Assembly: GCA_012295275.1 (NCBI GenBank) | Contig: CM022673.1 | Span: 21,584,413-21,619,412 of the forward strand | Origin: Chrysomallon squamiferum | Lineage: Eukaryota > Mollusca > Gastropoda > Neomphalida > Peltospiridae | Direction: 5' to 3' | DNA: 35,000 bases | Part shown: positions 1 to 8,825 of the stretch, piece by piece | Position numbering within the stretch: position 1 is the stretch's first letter | Layout: every line of letters starts with the position of its first letter | Position numbers and translations under genes: made by a program | The notes under the pieces: model-generated | Seen by the model: the letters and a program-made list of their open reading frames with translations, nothing else | Database searches by the model: none | What the model was told of the DNA's origin: nothing

Positions 1-138
1 AAATAGATTGTAAATTTTTTACCAGTTCTGATTTCTCCAGTAAACACTTGAGTCAAATCTTATTTATTTCACAAATCATTCTGTTCTGATTCATCGAAAT
101 ATTCGTTTATTTATTTTGAAAATATTATGATTCCGATG

Positions 139-168
139 TAATAATAATAATAATAATAATAATAATCA

Positions 169-199
<31 letters not shown>

Positions 200-242
200 A
201 AGAAGAAGAAGAAGAAGAAGAAGAACAACAACAACAACAACA
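139..242. repeat. Compound trinucleotide microsatellite ATA/AGA/ACA
   Basis: Three adjoining trinucleotide tracts that differ at one position: ATA to about 167, AGA from about 170 to 224, then ACA to about 241. One-base drift between neighbouring tracts suggests stepwise mutation of one ancestral array. A similar AAT-then-AAG array lies at 33811-33890. Confidence 0.9.
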
Positions 243-1137
243 ATAATAATTACAGCATCACAACAGCTACAAAATAAAGAAATTAAATGAACTAATAAAA
301 TTTTAAAAATAAAAATGCTGTCAACTTACTCACTGTTACCATGTGGCAGACATCTTCGTGTAAATCTTTGAACAAGTCTCTGTGCTACTCTTTATGTTTT
401 AGCAGAAAGTTGTCTGTATATTACACCTTCTCATAGACAGGAAACAGACACCACTAACCTTGTTAAGTACACCATCGACACTTCAGAAACATGAACAGTA
501 GCAGTAATATAAAAACAAAACAAAAAATGAGTTGAAAAAGAACAAATATAACTGATATATATGAATGTCGTCGAAGGTTACTGCTTTTTGAAATTGTAAT
601 TTTCTTATAATGTAATCATCATCATCATCATCATCATCATCATTATTTAATTAATTTGCTGACAGAAAAAACCAAGAAAGAAAGAAAAGAAAGAAAGAAA
701 GAAAGAAAGCAACCAGAACTGCAAATATAATTAGCCGAGAGCTGTAAGAACTGTCGGATTTAATTTCAACAAAATCTTGACATTTTGTATCAAACAAAAT
801 AAAAAAATAAAAATGATATTAAAAAAGAAAATAAAAGGAAGCAGTAGGAAAAAACAAAAGCATAAAATAAATGATGAAAGAAGAAATGAAACAAAAAAAT
901 AAATAAAAGAAAACCTGAAAAATTGTAATAAAAGAAAGTAATGATAAAATAAAAGAATGAAAACTATTTTACCAAACGATCGACTGTTCAGTGTTTTAAA
1001 ACTACAGTTTTGAGATGTTGTGGGTATGGCTTATGATGTCAGCATGACTTGTCCACTAACGCTACTTTGTGTACACTGGTTTTTAGTGTGGATACGAGTT
1101 AAATATAAAATAAATAAATAAATACATAAAATGGAAT

Positions 1138-1140
<3 letters not shown>

Positions 1141-1194
<54 letters not shown>
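1141..1194. repeat. (AAT)n microsatellite
   Basis: About 18 near-perfect copies of a trinucleotide, followed by shorter ACA, ACT and CTA-type tracts up to about 1290. Confidence 0.9.
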
Positions 1195-1195
<1 letters not shown>

Positions 1196-1346
1196 TAAAA
1201 TAATAATTACCAACAACAACAACAATACTACTACTACTACTACTCCTACTACTACTATTACAGCTATAACGACAACTACTACTAATAATAATAGAATTAA
1301 TAAATAAAATTAAACCAGAATAAAATCTCGCTGTAATAAATCAGAT

Positions 1347-1614
1347 CAGTGGAGTGCAGAGGCCTGGTGACGCCCGGGGCAACTCCTTGACTGTGTGCCC
1401 CAAAGACCCAGTGTAAGGCCTGGTACTGTGAAATATTGTGAGAAAGGAAGATATTTTGAATATGTAACACAAATGAAACATACAATAAACACTTTATTCG
1501 ATTTATATATAAATCAACCAAATTTATTAAGTTCTTTTCTCTGATAGAATGCCCCTCTCCCCCATTTGGATGACCTGGGCCACCGCCCCTTCGGTCCCAC
1601 GCTGCACGCCACTG
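1347..1614. mobile_element. Non-autonomous hAT-type DNA transposon (MITE), 268 bp
   Basis: The element has 13-bp terminal inverted repeats. The left end reads CAGTGGAGTGCAG and the reverse complement of the right end reads CAGTGGCGTGCAG, one mismatch in 13. It is flanked by an 8-bp near-perfect target duplication, AATCAGAT at 1339-1346 and AGTCAGAT at 1615-1622 (7 of 8 match). Ends beginning CAG with an 8-bp duplication are typical of the hAT superfamily. The subterminal parts are GC-rich compared with the surroundings. There is no transposase reading frame, so it would depend on a transposase elsewhere. It lies in the presumed intron, ending 57 bp before the exon at 1672. Confidence 0.8.
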
Positions 1615-1671
1615 AGTCAGATAGCGTTTTAAAAGAAATATCTATCTTTAATGGAAATTATTTTATTCCAG

Positions 1672-1975
1672 GGTGGAGGTGATGACGTGATAGCCTGCAA
1701 ACGTAAGCACACGTCGACCAATGAAGTGATTGCACAGCCATTGTGGATTTCAGTGACTCATTTTACCCCCGAGCTCAAGGAAAGTAAACTGAATCTGACG
1801 TCTGCTCAGTACGCTGGCGGCTACATCTACTGTCGAGTGACGCGACCCCTAAATGTCAAAATGGACAAGAATCTTGACCTGACGAACGACTGGTATCAGC
1901 TGTATGTTACCGGACCTATTGAAGCCAGTGAGTTACACCGCTTATATAACTTTCTGAAATCTATGTTTTCTTAAC

Positions 1976-2053
<78 letters not shown>

Positions 2054-2238
2054 GTATGTGTGAAGATACGCATGTTCATTTTATGGGAAAAAAGTAAAAA
2101 ACCAACATCAACAAACAAAAAGATTTATTACATACAGTAAAAGTAAATGCCGCAGCAGCAAAAGTAATAACTTTAGAAGTAAACTGACTTTAAAAATGAA
2201 TGCATTACTACTACTACTACTACTACTTATACTACTAC

Positions 2239-2282
<44 letters not shown>

Positions 2283-2448
2283 TTTAGGTGGTCGGATGCT
2301 CAAACCTGAGAATACGCCTAAAACGTCACCGGATAAAATGACTGTTCTCATGCACGAAAACAGAATATCCGTAGGATCAGGCGCAAATTCTTTCACAGTG
2401 TGTATGCTCAGTCTTCTGCTTGGAGTTATCTCCCCTCACGTATCATGA
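1672..2448 (+). CDS. DOMON-domain protein, last two exons (ferric-chelate reductase 1-like family)
   Basis: This is the 3' end of a gene that begins outside the window. Exon 1672-1927 follows an acceptor (TTTTATTCCAG) and ends at a GTGAGT donor. Exon 2288-2448 follows ATTTTAG, and the junction is phase 1 on both sides, giving ...GPIEA-S-GRMLKP.... The exon shows the end of a DOMON beta-sandwich: DDVIAC, then YAGGYIYCRVTRPL, then LTNDWYQLYVTGP, with two cysteines spaced as in DOMON/reeler-type proteins such as FRRS1. DOMON domains bind heme or sugars and are usually extracellular. In FRRS1-like proteins a cytochrome b561 domain follows. Here the protein ends soon after the DOMON part with a hydrophobic stretch (FTVCMLSLLLGVI) a few residues before the stop, which suggests a GPI-anchor signal or a short tail anchor. 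The family assignment is by motif only. Confidence 0.72.
1979..2049. repeat. (TC)n microsatellite in DOMON-gene intron
   Basis: About 35 dinucleotide copies, a homopyrimidine tract of about 70 bases starting some 50 bp after the donor at 1928. Long mirror-symmetric pyrimidine tracts of this kind can form triplex (H-DNA). Confidence 0.95.
2205..2280. repeat. (ACT)n/(ATT)n microsatellite next to a splice acceptor
   Basis: ACT repeats grade into ATT repeats that run directly into the acceptor ATTTTAG at 2281-2287, so the repeat supplies much of the U-rich tract of this acceptor. Confidence 0.85.
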
Positions 2449-2617
2449 CGGAAATAAGAACGCCATGGGTACCGTTTATATCTGTCAACAGCCAGTGTTT
2501 GATGACGTCATTGGAGTTGTGTAACCAGAAGAAAATAATACATCGCAAATGTATTGATACGTCACTTGTCTGTCTTCCCTTGAATGATATTGTACGATTC
2601 ATATTCTTAGTATTGTT

Positions 2618-2623
2618 AATAAA
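2618..2623 (+). terminator. Candidate polyadenylation signal of the DOMON gene
   Basis: AATAAA lies 170 bp after the stop codon at 2446-2448, before a short TA tract. No other strong candidate lies nearer the stop. Confidence 0.45.
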
Positions 2624-4067
2624 TACATACATTATATATATATATATATATAGACAGCAAAAAGTACAGTAAATGCTCTTTTTTTAAAGTATTTTTAAAA
2701 GAAAGACAAGTATCAACGAAAAATAAATAAATAAAATAAATTAACATAAAATAAAAATAAATAAATAAATAATATAACGTTTTTAAACAAAATACATTTT
2801 TATTAACTCTGCTTACATTTTTAAATGAATGTTGAAATGCAGATGATTTAGGATAAGGAAACCGAAAAAAAAGAAGCTATATATATATATATAAAAAATT
2901 ATAAATCAGACAAAATATTCTACTATTAGTTTTGGGGTTTTTGTTATGAAAACAGATGGAATTTCATTGACTGATTTCGTTAAAAGAAAACCACAGTTAA
3001 ATTAAGGGCGATCCTAACAGAGGGACTTGACGTGCATGTTTTACCTGTAAACCGTGAGCTCTTTTTCTTTTCTCTCGTCCTTCAGCCTTATGTCAAAACA
3101 AGATTTCGTAAGTTTTGCAGGTTTTTAAATTTTTTTTTATATATATATCTTGCGTTTAACAATATATATGTTATGAATGTTAGCTTCGTATTGGGATTTA
3201 TAATATTTGTAAATCGTCGCATTTGTATTTCTTATCTGTCTACGTATGTACCCGTTTTTCAAATTCTGGTCTTTAACACTGTTGGATTCTGTCCATGTTT
3301 GCCTTATTGTTTGTTTTCAGGAATCTTAAGCTTCTATATTTTATATTTATAAACGATATCAGTAATTGCTCATTAAGTAAACTTTAAAACAAATCTAACT
3401 GGATGTTGTATTGTATTTTATTATGAACAATTTGTCAGTTTTTACATTTCTAGAATGGATAGTCTCGTATTCCATGTAACCAGCGAGGTTACCTTTTTCT
3501 TCTCGTTCTGTCCAGTGTTTGTATTTTTCGTACGTGTGTTGTCATACTCTTTGAATAAAAAACATTTTGGAGACTGATATGGTAATTATTGTTTATCTAG
3601 TATGAGGTATATTATTCGAAAAAATAAACTAATGTTTAATACACACACACATACACACACACACTCACATGTGTGTGTATGCAAAATATTTTCCTCTATA
3701 TTTCAGCTTTGTATAAACCGACACATTCACAACAGACAAGCGTAAAACCATTTTACTGAGCATACAGATAATCATTCACGAGTTACGTCATAAAATGTAC
3801 ATTACAGAGGTGACAACAAAAATCATAACTTATATAAATATAAATTATTATATTTTTTTTTATTAAAATGTTTTTATTTATTTATTTTTTCAAGATTTTG
3901 TCGACCAACCAGCATTAAAATATGAGAAAATATTTTGTATTAGTCTATTTATTACTTTGCTTGTTCCGTTTATTAAGCTGATTTTAAAACCAGTAACGGT
4001 TAATACATATCAAAGTCTTATTGTTACATAATGCATATACATATAAATGTAAATAAATAAATAAATA

Positions 4068-4100
<33 letters not shown>

Positions 4101-4301
4101 TATGTGAATAGGTGTGTGCTTTTGTGTGCGTGTTAATATACAGAAAACTCAAGATATTAATAATTATCTAATCGTACATAATAACAATTACAAATAATCA
4201 AAATATCGATAATTAAACTTGCAGTCATAATATCTGTTTCTCTCATCCTCTGCATATGTGTATGGGTGTATGTGTGTGTGTTTATATATTTACATAGATA
4301 T

Positions 4302-4445
4302 AGAAATTTTCACCTTACTTCAAAGCCAAAATAAATTCAGAGTTTGGACACCATTAACAACTGCTGTAGGTTTCGGGTTGCTAAATGACGTCATTAAACT
4401 GTTGACGTGTTATGTATAAAGCGTAAAACAGCAGAGAACGAAAAC
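4302..4445 (+). repeat. Dispersed repeat, copy 1 (inverted relative to 33.5 kb copy)
   Basis: About 145 bp match the reverse complement of 33514-33658. The core (4365-4445) is about 85% identical and the left part about 70%, judged by eye. Both copies contain the palindrome TGACGTCA (4386-4393 here), which is the consensus cAMP-response element. No terminal repeats or tRNA-like boxes were seen, so the class is unknown. Weaker similarity may extend past 4445. Confidence 0.75.
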
Positions 4446-4547
4446 TAATCTCGCCAGAAACTAAGCCAGTCTTACTTTCCAGATATTTCTTTTTCTTATG
4501 TTATTTTAATTTGATATCAGAACCATGATACCTGTTTCTTTAACTAC

Positions 4548-4620
<73 letters not shown>
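4548..4620. repeat. (AC)n microsatellite
   Basis: About 36 perfect dinucleotide copies, followed within 20 bp by an ATC tract (4636-4660). Open frames across it are artefacts of the repeat. Confidence 0.97.
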
Positions 4621-4627
<7 letters not shown>

Positions 4628-4858
4628 AACAGATTATTATCATCATCATCATCATCATCAATTTATTATTTCTATAAAAAAAAAAAAAAATTATATTACA
4701 CGTAATCGACAAAAGTTACTTTTTTCTTCTTTTATTCAATATTAAGAAATTGCGTGTGTTCAAGATGTGTCCATGTGTCTGTTTTACTGGAATAAAACAT
4801 TCGTGCGTGGATATGTGCAGAATATTCACTGTTTGTAGAATAACGATATGTGTGTTGT

Positions 4859-4920
4859 ACACACACCCAGACACGCACTCACATATACATACAAACACGT
4901 ACGCACACACACATATAAAC

Positions 4921-4979
<59 letters not shown>

Positions 4980-5100
4980 TAGATAGATAGACATTTATAT
5001 ATATATACACACACATATACACACATACACATACACATGCACACATATGCGAATATGTGTGTATGTGTGTCAGTATTTGTGTGTGTGTGTGAGAGAGAGT
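4859..5100. repeat. Compound CA / CATA / TA / GATA / TG microsatellite
   Basis: CA-rich sequence on the left, a TA core at about 4942-4976, a short GATA tract, further CA-rich sequence, then TG and GA tracts at 5056-5100. The CA-rich left and TG-rich right parts can pair, so the array is roughly self-complementary. Confidence 0.9.
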
Positions 5101-5571
5101 GTTTGTGTGTTTATTCATGTACTGCATATTTAATACACAGTTAATATAGTTTAACTGGAATTAGGTAAAACAGATTTTATATAATTACATAATAAATCGT
5201 GAAACAAAACATGAAGATCAGCTGGACATCAGAAAATTAAAACTAAAATAACTCTTTTTTCTCATAATTGTCACTTGGACAGTTCCATGCGTTCAATGCT
5301 CCTCCTGGTTATTATCGTCTTTTGTATAATTTTAAAAAACGACAGATATTAATATCTGACCATCCTCTGTTTCATGCAGTTGGAAACGAATATATGGGAA
5401 ATATAACCCTGAAGTCCAGCAGTTACAAATTTAGTCAGTCTAAGTAAAAACATATTTTACAAGTAATATAAATTTAAGAATCAGTTGTGGAGAAGTAATC
5501 AAAGTGTTAGTTCTTAAAATATTTCTCTGAACGAGAAAAGGTTATTTTAAAAAAAAAAAAAAAAAAAAAAA

Positions 5572-6099
5572 ATGTCCAAAATTGTACGTGAACCATCATC
5601 GGATCACGCTGGAACCTGTTTATTTGCAGTTCGAGTTGAAAAAGGCAAAATTAGAGGTTTTCTCATCACTGGATTCGTTTTGTCTATTATATGGTTATCC
5701 CCAGCAAAGGGAAATAACTACGGAATTCTTCCAGCGAATCACGCAGAACGACACAATTATTTTTCTCCATCCGAAACGTGCAGTGCACGACACACCCAGG
5801 TAACAGTGCGACTTCCCGGCTGCATTCCCAAACGGCTGCACGTGTTCGCATGCCACGGAACGTGCCACTCTAGAAATGTGCCGGAGTGGAAGTATGAAGA
5901 TCAGGAGCTAAGAATGATTGAATACTGCACGTGTTGCCAGCCTCACATTCGCCTCTACAGGCAGGTGGAGTTCAACTGTCCTGGGAGACCGGAAAGAAAG
6001 CTTCGTCTTCGACGTGGAGCTGCGTTCGAATGTGCGTGCAGACCGTGTTCAGACCAAGCGAATCCAGCTGCAGAAGAACCATACGATTTAATGAAATGA
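5572..6099 (+). CDS. Bursicon-alpha-like cystine-knot neurohormone
   Basis: This encodes a secreted cystine-knot hormone most like bursicon alpha. In arthropods bursicon alpha pairs with bursicon beta and activates the receptor LGR2/rickets in cuticle tanning and wing expansion; its role in molluscs is less clear. The frame gives 175 aa. Eleven cysteines fall at 70, 84, 94, 98, 119, 121, 122, 136, 154, 156 and 159, with the family signatures PGCIPK, FACHGTC, CTCC and ECACRPC. A hydrophobic segment at residues 30-42 followed by SPAKG looks like a signal peptide, but it sits unusually far from the ATG. That ATG directly follows a 20+ bp A tract. An acceptor-like TTTATTTGCAG ends at 5629, so the true start may lie in an upstream exon with coding sequence resuming at 5630. 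No bursicon-beta partner is visible here. Gremlin/DAN-type proteins are a less likely alternative because they lack CxCC plus CRPC. Confidence 0.8.
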   Translation: MSKIVREPSSDHAGTCLFAVRVEKGKIRGFLITGFVLSIIWLSPAKGNNYGILPANHAERHNYFSPSETCSARHTQVTVRLPGCIPKRLHVFACHGTCHSRNVPEWKYEDQELRMIEYCTCCQPHIRLYRQVEFNCPGRPERKLRLRRGAAFECACRPCSDQANPAAEEPYDLMK

Positions 6100-6220
6100 A
6101 CAGTCATAATTATTACTTCTTTATGACTATGAAGCTGAATATTATATTTGAACAAGCATTCTTTTGTTTAGTAAATACATAATTTTTTGTATAAAGGCTA
6201 TTGGTCTGTAAATCAGATGA

Positions 6221-6226
6221 AATAAA
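6221..6226 (+). terminator. Candidate polyadenylation signal of the bursicon-like gene
   Basis: AATAAA, 122 bp after the stop codon at 6097-6099. The sequence beyond it is A-rich and non-coding. Confidence 0.45.
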
Positions 6227-6229
6227 ATT

Positions 6230-6695
6230 ATGTTCACACGATAAGCAAATTTGTGACTGTAATTCTGGGAAATCCATGTGATTCAACAACTAACTAATAA
6301 ATCTCATTATAAAGAACCGTTTATTCATCCAAACTGAAACATCTCTTTCAGTTTACTGAACAACATTCGTTACTATTCATTTCAGAAACCATGTGACTGT
6401 TACATTTAGAAATCATTCAATATAACTATTTAAAAATAACCAGAAACAAAAAGAATAAAAAAATAAAAATAAAAATAATAATAAAAATTAATAAAAAAGA
6501 ATAGATCACGCATTAAAGAAAGAAGAAGAGAAAAGGAAAAAGAATGTTTTATCAGTAACTTTTTATGTATTGAATAACTTGAAGAAGACAATAAACATCA
6601 AAAATAGTATTTCTAAATGTTTTAAAATTTCATTTTGTTACATGTTTTTTGTAACAGTTATAAATCGTTAATAAATATATATTATACTTGAACAC

Positions 6696-6749
<54 letters not shown>

Positions 6750-6750
6750 T

Positions 6751-6823
<73 letters not shown>

Positions 6824-7046
6824 AACAGACAGACAGATTGTGTGTGTGCGTGCACGTAAGTGTTTCACATTTATTACTTTCGTCAGTTTTTCTTTGCAGT
6901 TAATTAAAAAAATCACTATTTTGCGGTATTGTTATAAATTATTAAGACAAGCTGTTCACGTCATCATTGAAACATCTGCCGTTGTCACCTTCAGCTCTGA
7001 TTCACGGACACATTTCAGTTTTACAAAGCTCATTTTGCTGTGCAAG
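6230..7046. other. Intergenic region and possible promoter of first exon 1a
   Basis: A-rich sequence with no exon to about 6690, then the AT/AG array listed separately. From 6850 to 7046 the sequence is unique and less repetitive and contains CACGTCATCA near 6957, a partial CRE/E-box-like site. This is a plausible 5' UTR and promoter for the exon at 7047, but nothing in it is decisive. Confidence 0.35.
6699..6820. repeat. Compound (AT)n-(AG)n microsatellite
   Basis: About 24 AT copies, a short GATA link, then about 33 AG copies. The same compound order occurs on the opposite strand at 30718-30853. The flanks of the two arrays do not match. Confidence 0.95.
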
Positions 7047-7419
7047 ATGGACGGTAGCGTGGATTCCTCGTTGCTGTATGTGACACAAAGCGCTGGGGAA
7101 ATCAGGAAGACGGGAGAGAGATATGGACTTGACGATGAAGAAATTGACCAGTGTGCTTTACAGGTGTGCGGGGATTATTATAACCCGGATTTATGGAGGA
7201 CTGTAAAGTCACAGTTTAACAAGTCGCTTACAAAGAACGAATTCAAACTGATTGGAGTTGTCTTGTTTCCAGTTCTGCTCGTTCTGATAGCTAACAGCGG
7301 CGGCCTGGAACCGGTCATTCAGTTTCTTCCTCCAGAAACGGCTTCCCGTGTCCGCTTTTTCATGCTCAGTAACTATAGAAAACTGACCGCCATGTTACCT
7401 AAACTGAGCGAATTTTCTG
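7047..7419 (+). CDS. Alternative first exon 1a of the cupin-like membrane protein gene (or orphan duplicate)
   Basis: The frame starts at ATG 7047 and runs 124 codons plus one base to a good donor, GTAAGT at 7420. It is clearly related to the first exon at 8826-9186. Shared features are the LRKxGE-like start (EIRKTGERYGLDDEEIDQC against ELRKLGETWGLSPDEIDKC), a transmembrane segment (about residues 67-83, GVVLFPVLLVLIA) and a following LPPxT motif. No separate downstream exons were found between 7420 and 8825. Its donor phase (1) equals that of exon 1b, so it can splice in frame to the exon at 9397 and give ...SEFS-D-KYNDV..., a 357-aa protein. The simplest reading is a variable first exon with its own promoter. 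The alternative is a tandem duplication that left an orphan exon. The predicted N-terminus is cytosolic, as in a type II membrane protein. Confidence 0.72.
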
Positions 7420-7536
7420 GTAAGTACAGAATTATATACAGAAGAAAAAAAAAGAAACAAAAGAAACAAAGAAACATTACGCGATTCATATTCATAGTAA
7501 ATAATGTCAATGTAATTAAAATTGTAATATCTTACT

Positions 7537-7690
7537 GAGCTTGTTTATAGACATAAGCAAGCTCAGTTCAGTGGTTAGAGCATCTGCCTAAGGCATACCA
7601 GGTCGCATGACCGATTCTTAGTTGGGATATATTTCATATTAAAATCAAATTTTCCTAATTATGGGAAGGTGCTTTAAAAATGTTTCCGCT
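7537..7690 (+). mobile_element. tRNA-derived SINE-like element
   Basis: The stretch around 7565-7625 looks like a degenerate tRNA: GTGGTTAGAGCATCTG resembles an A box, and GACCGATTC about 35 bp later resembles a B box. It starts with a hairpin at 7537-7564 (GAGCTTG... pairing with ...CAAGCTC) and is followed by unrelated AT-rich sequence, as in SINEs. The cloverleaf is not well enough formed for a functional tRNA gene. The 3' boundary is uncertain and no target duplication was identified. Confidence 0.45.
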
Positions 7691-7757
7691 TTTAATTGAT
7701 AACAGTATTGTTTGGAGTAAGCTTTTCTTTCCAGTCATCACCACCTTATTTACGTCC

Positions 7758-7758
<1 letters not shown>

Positions 7759-7810
<52 letters not shown>
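7759..7810. repeat. (AAT)n microsatellite
   Basis: About 17 trinucleotide copies. A short run of TTG repeats follows at about 7864-7892. Confidence 0.92.
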
Positions 7811-7813
<3 letters not shown>

Positions 7814-7899
7814 TTATTGATACAACAAAAACAATTACTACTACTATTATCAATGTTATCTTGTTATTGTTGTTGCTGTTGTTGTTGTTGTTAGTTCAC

Positions 7900-8750
7900 T
7901 TGTTTTCACTGTGATAATAAATAATTAAATGTCACTATTCATTCGTGAGGATAATATTTAATTCTGAATTGCTAACCAGTTAATTTAGAGATCACCTACC
8001 ACGTGTTTTTATTTTACTGACTGGTTTACAAATACTAGTCATTGTTTACTTGTTTTCACTGCAGTCATCTCTCCACTTAGTCTCCTGTATTGCCCTTTCG
8101 TTAGTGTTCTAGTTCCACATACACCATATTCTATTAAATTTAAGATACCAATCAAATTTCATTAAAATAACTGAAATTTAATTGTGCCATTTTTATTTTT
8201 AACATAATGTAAGTGGCCTGAACCCACTCGCTCTAAGAAACACGTTTTCGCCTGTGCAAGTTCTCAGGTTTAACTTTTTTTAAGCCGACAATCGTCTTAC
8301 GCGAAGCCTTTTAGCAATTAAAAGCTCATCAGAAAAAAAAAAAATAATAATAATGTTCTTGTAAATTTAAAACAGTAATGATTTTACTTAGTTATTATTG
8401 TGGACATGTTAATGAAATGTTCGGAATTCAACATGAGTCAGTCGTTCATTTTAATTTAAAATCGGTCGATTTCGAATCTGAAGATTATACCCACAATAAA
8501 ATAGAACTGGTCTGCCTGCTTACTCCTATTCAAATTAGTTTTATATTTTAAAATGTTGTTGTCAAGGCGGCATAGAATAAAACTCATTTTGATTTATATT
8601 TTGAGCTAGGAAGACGCTAAATGTCAGTATTTACAACACCACACTAATACTTCTTTTAAAAGCCATGTAGCGATGTGGAGTCCACGATCGCTTTCTCGAA
8701 AATGATAACCGAGTAGTTGTATCTCCTAATTACTGCACGATCATGAGTAT
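7900..8750. other. Unique non-coding sequence between alternative first exons
   Basis: No exon was found on either strand and no tandem repeat longer than a few units. In particular, nothing resembles the shared downstream exons (for example the NPLWENP motif), so the copy at 7047 has no private exon 2 here. The region is expected to hold the promoter of exon 1b. Confidence 0.5.
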
Positions 8751-8757
8751 CCAGCAG

Positions 8758-8810
8758 CACGTGCACTGATTTCTGCTGAACACGATGTGACAGTCGGTTG
8801 TTCTCACGTG
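8758..8810 (+). promoter_or_regulatory. Two CACGTG E-boxes upstream of exon 1b
   Basis: Perfect CACGTG palindromes occur at 8758-8763 and 8805-8810, 47 bp apart, and the second lies only 15 bp before the ATG at 8826. CACGTG binds bHLH-type factors. Two perfect sites this close together in AT-rich DNA are unlikely by chance, but their function is inferred only. Confidence 0.3.
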
Positions 8811-8825
8811 CAGACATTCAGCACA

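Larger units (their letters stand above)
1..1338. other. AT-rich non-coding stretch with microsatellites
   Basis: No convincing exon is visible on either strand. The stretch is A-rich and carries several short tandem repeats: ATA then AGA then ACA tracts at 139-242, an ATC tract near 616-643, GAAA-type repeats near 670-710 and an AAT tract at 1141-1194. It is probably an intron of the DOMON gene whose last exons follow, or intergenic DNA. Confidence 0.6.
2650..5571. other. Intergenic region rich in simple repeats
   Basis: No exon could be supported. The open frame at 3032-3352 is very rich in F, I, Y and L codons, has no recognisable domain and looks like chance AT-rich sequence. The region holds CA/TG tracts near 3642-3680 and 4090-4285, a dispersed repeat at 4302-4445, and the arrays listed separately. 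The first exon of the bursicon-like gene may lie in its right part. Confidence 0.5.

Noticed and set aside
1297-1521. 74-aa open frame on the minus strand
   Set aside because: Most of it overlaps the hAT-type MITE and AT-rich flanks; it has no domain and no splice context.
3032-3352. 106-aa open frame on the plus strand, hydrophobic
   Set aside because: Composition (F, I, Y, L) follows from AT-rich DNA. There is no recognisable family, no good splice sites and no helix pattern like that of a known transporter or receptor.
4506-5127. Several open frames on both strands over CA/TA/TG arrays
   Set aside because: They are translations of microsatellites (poly-VC, HT, IY patterns).
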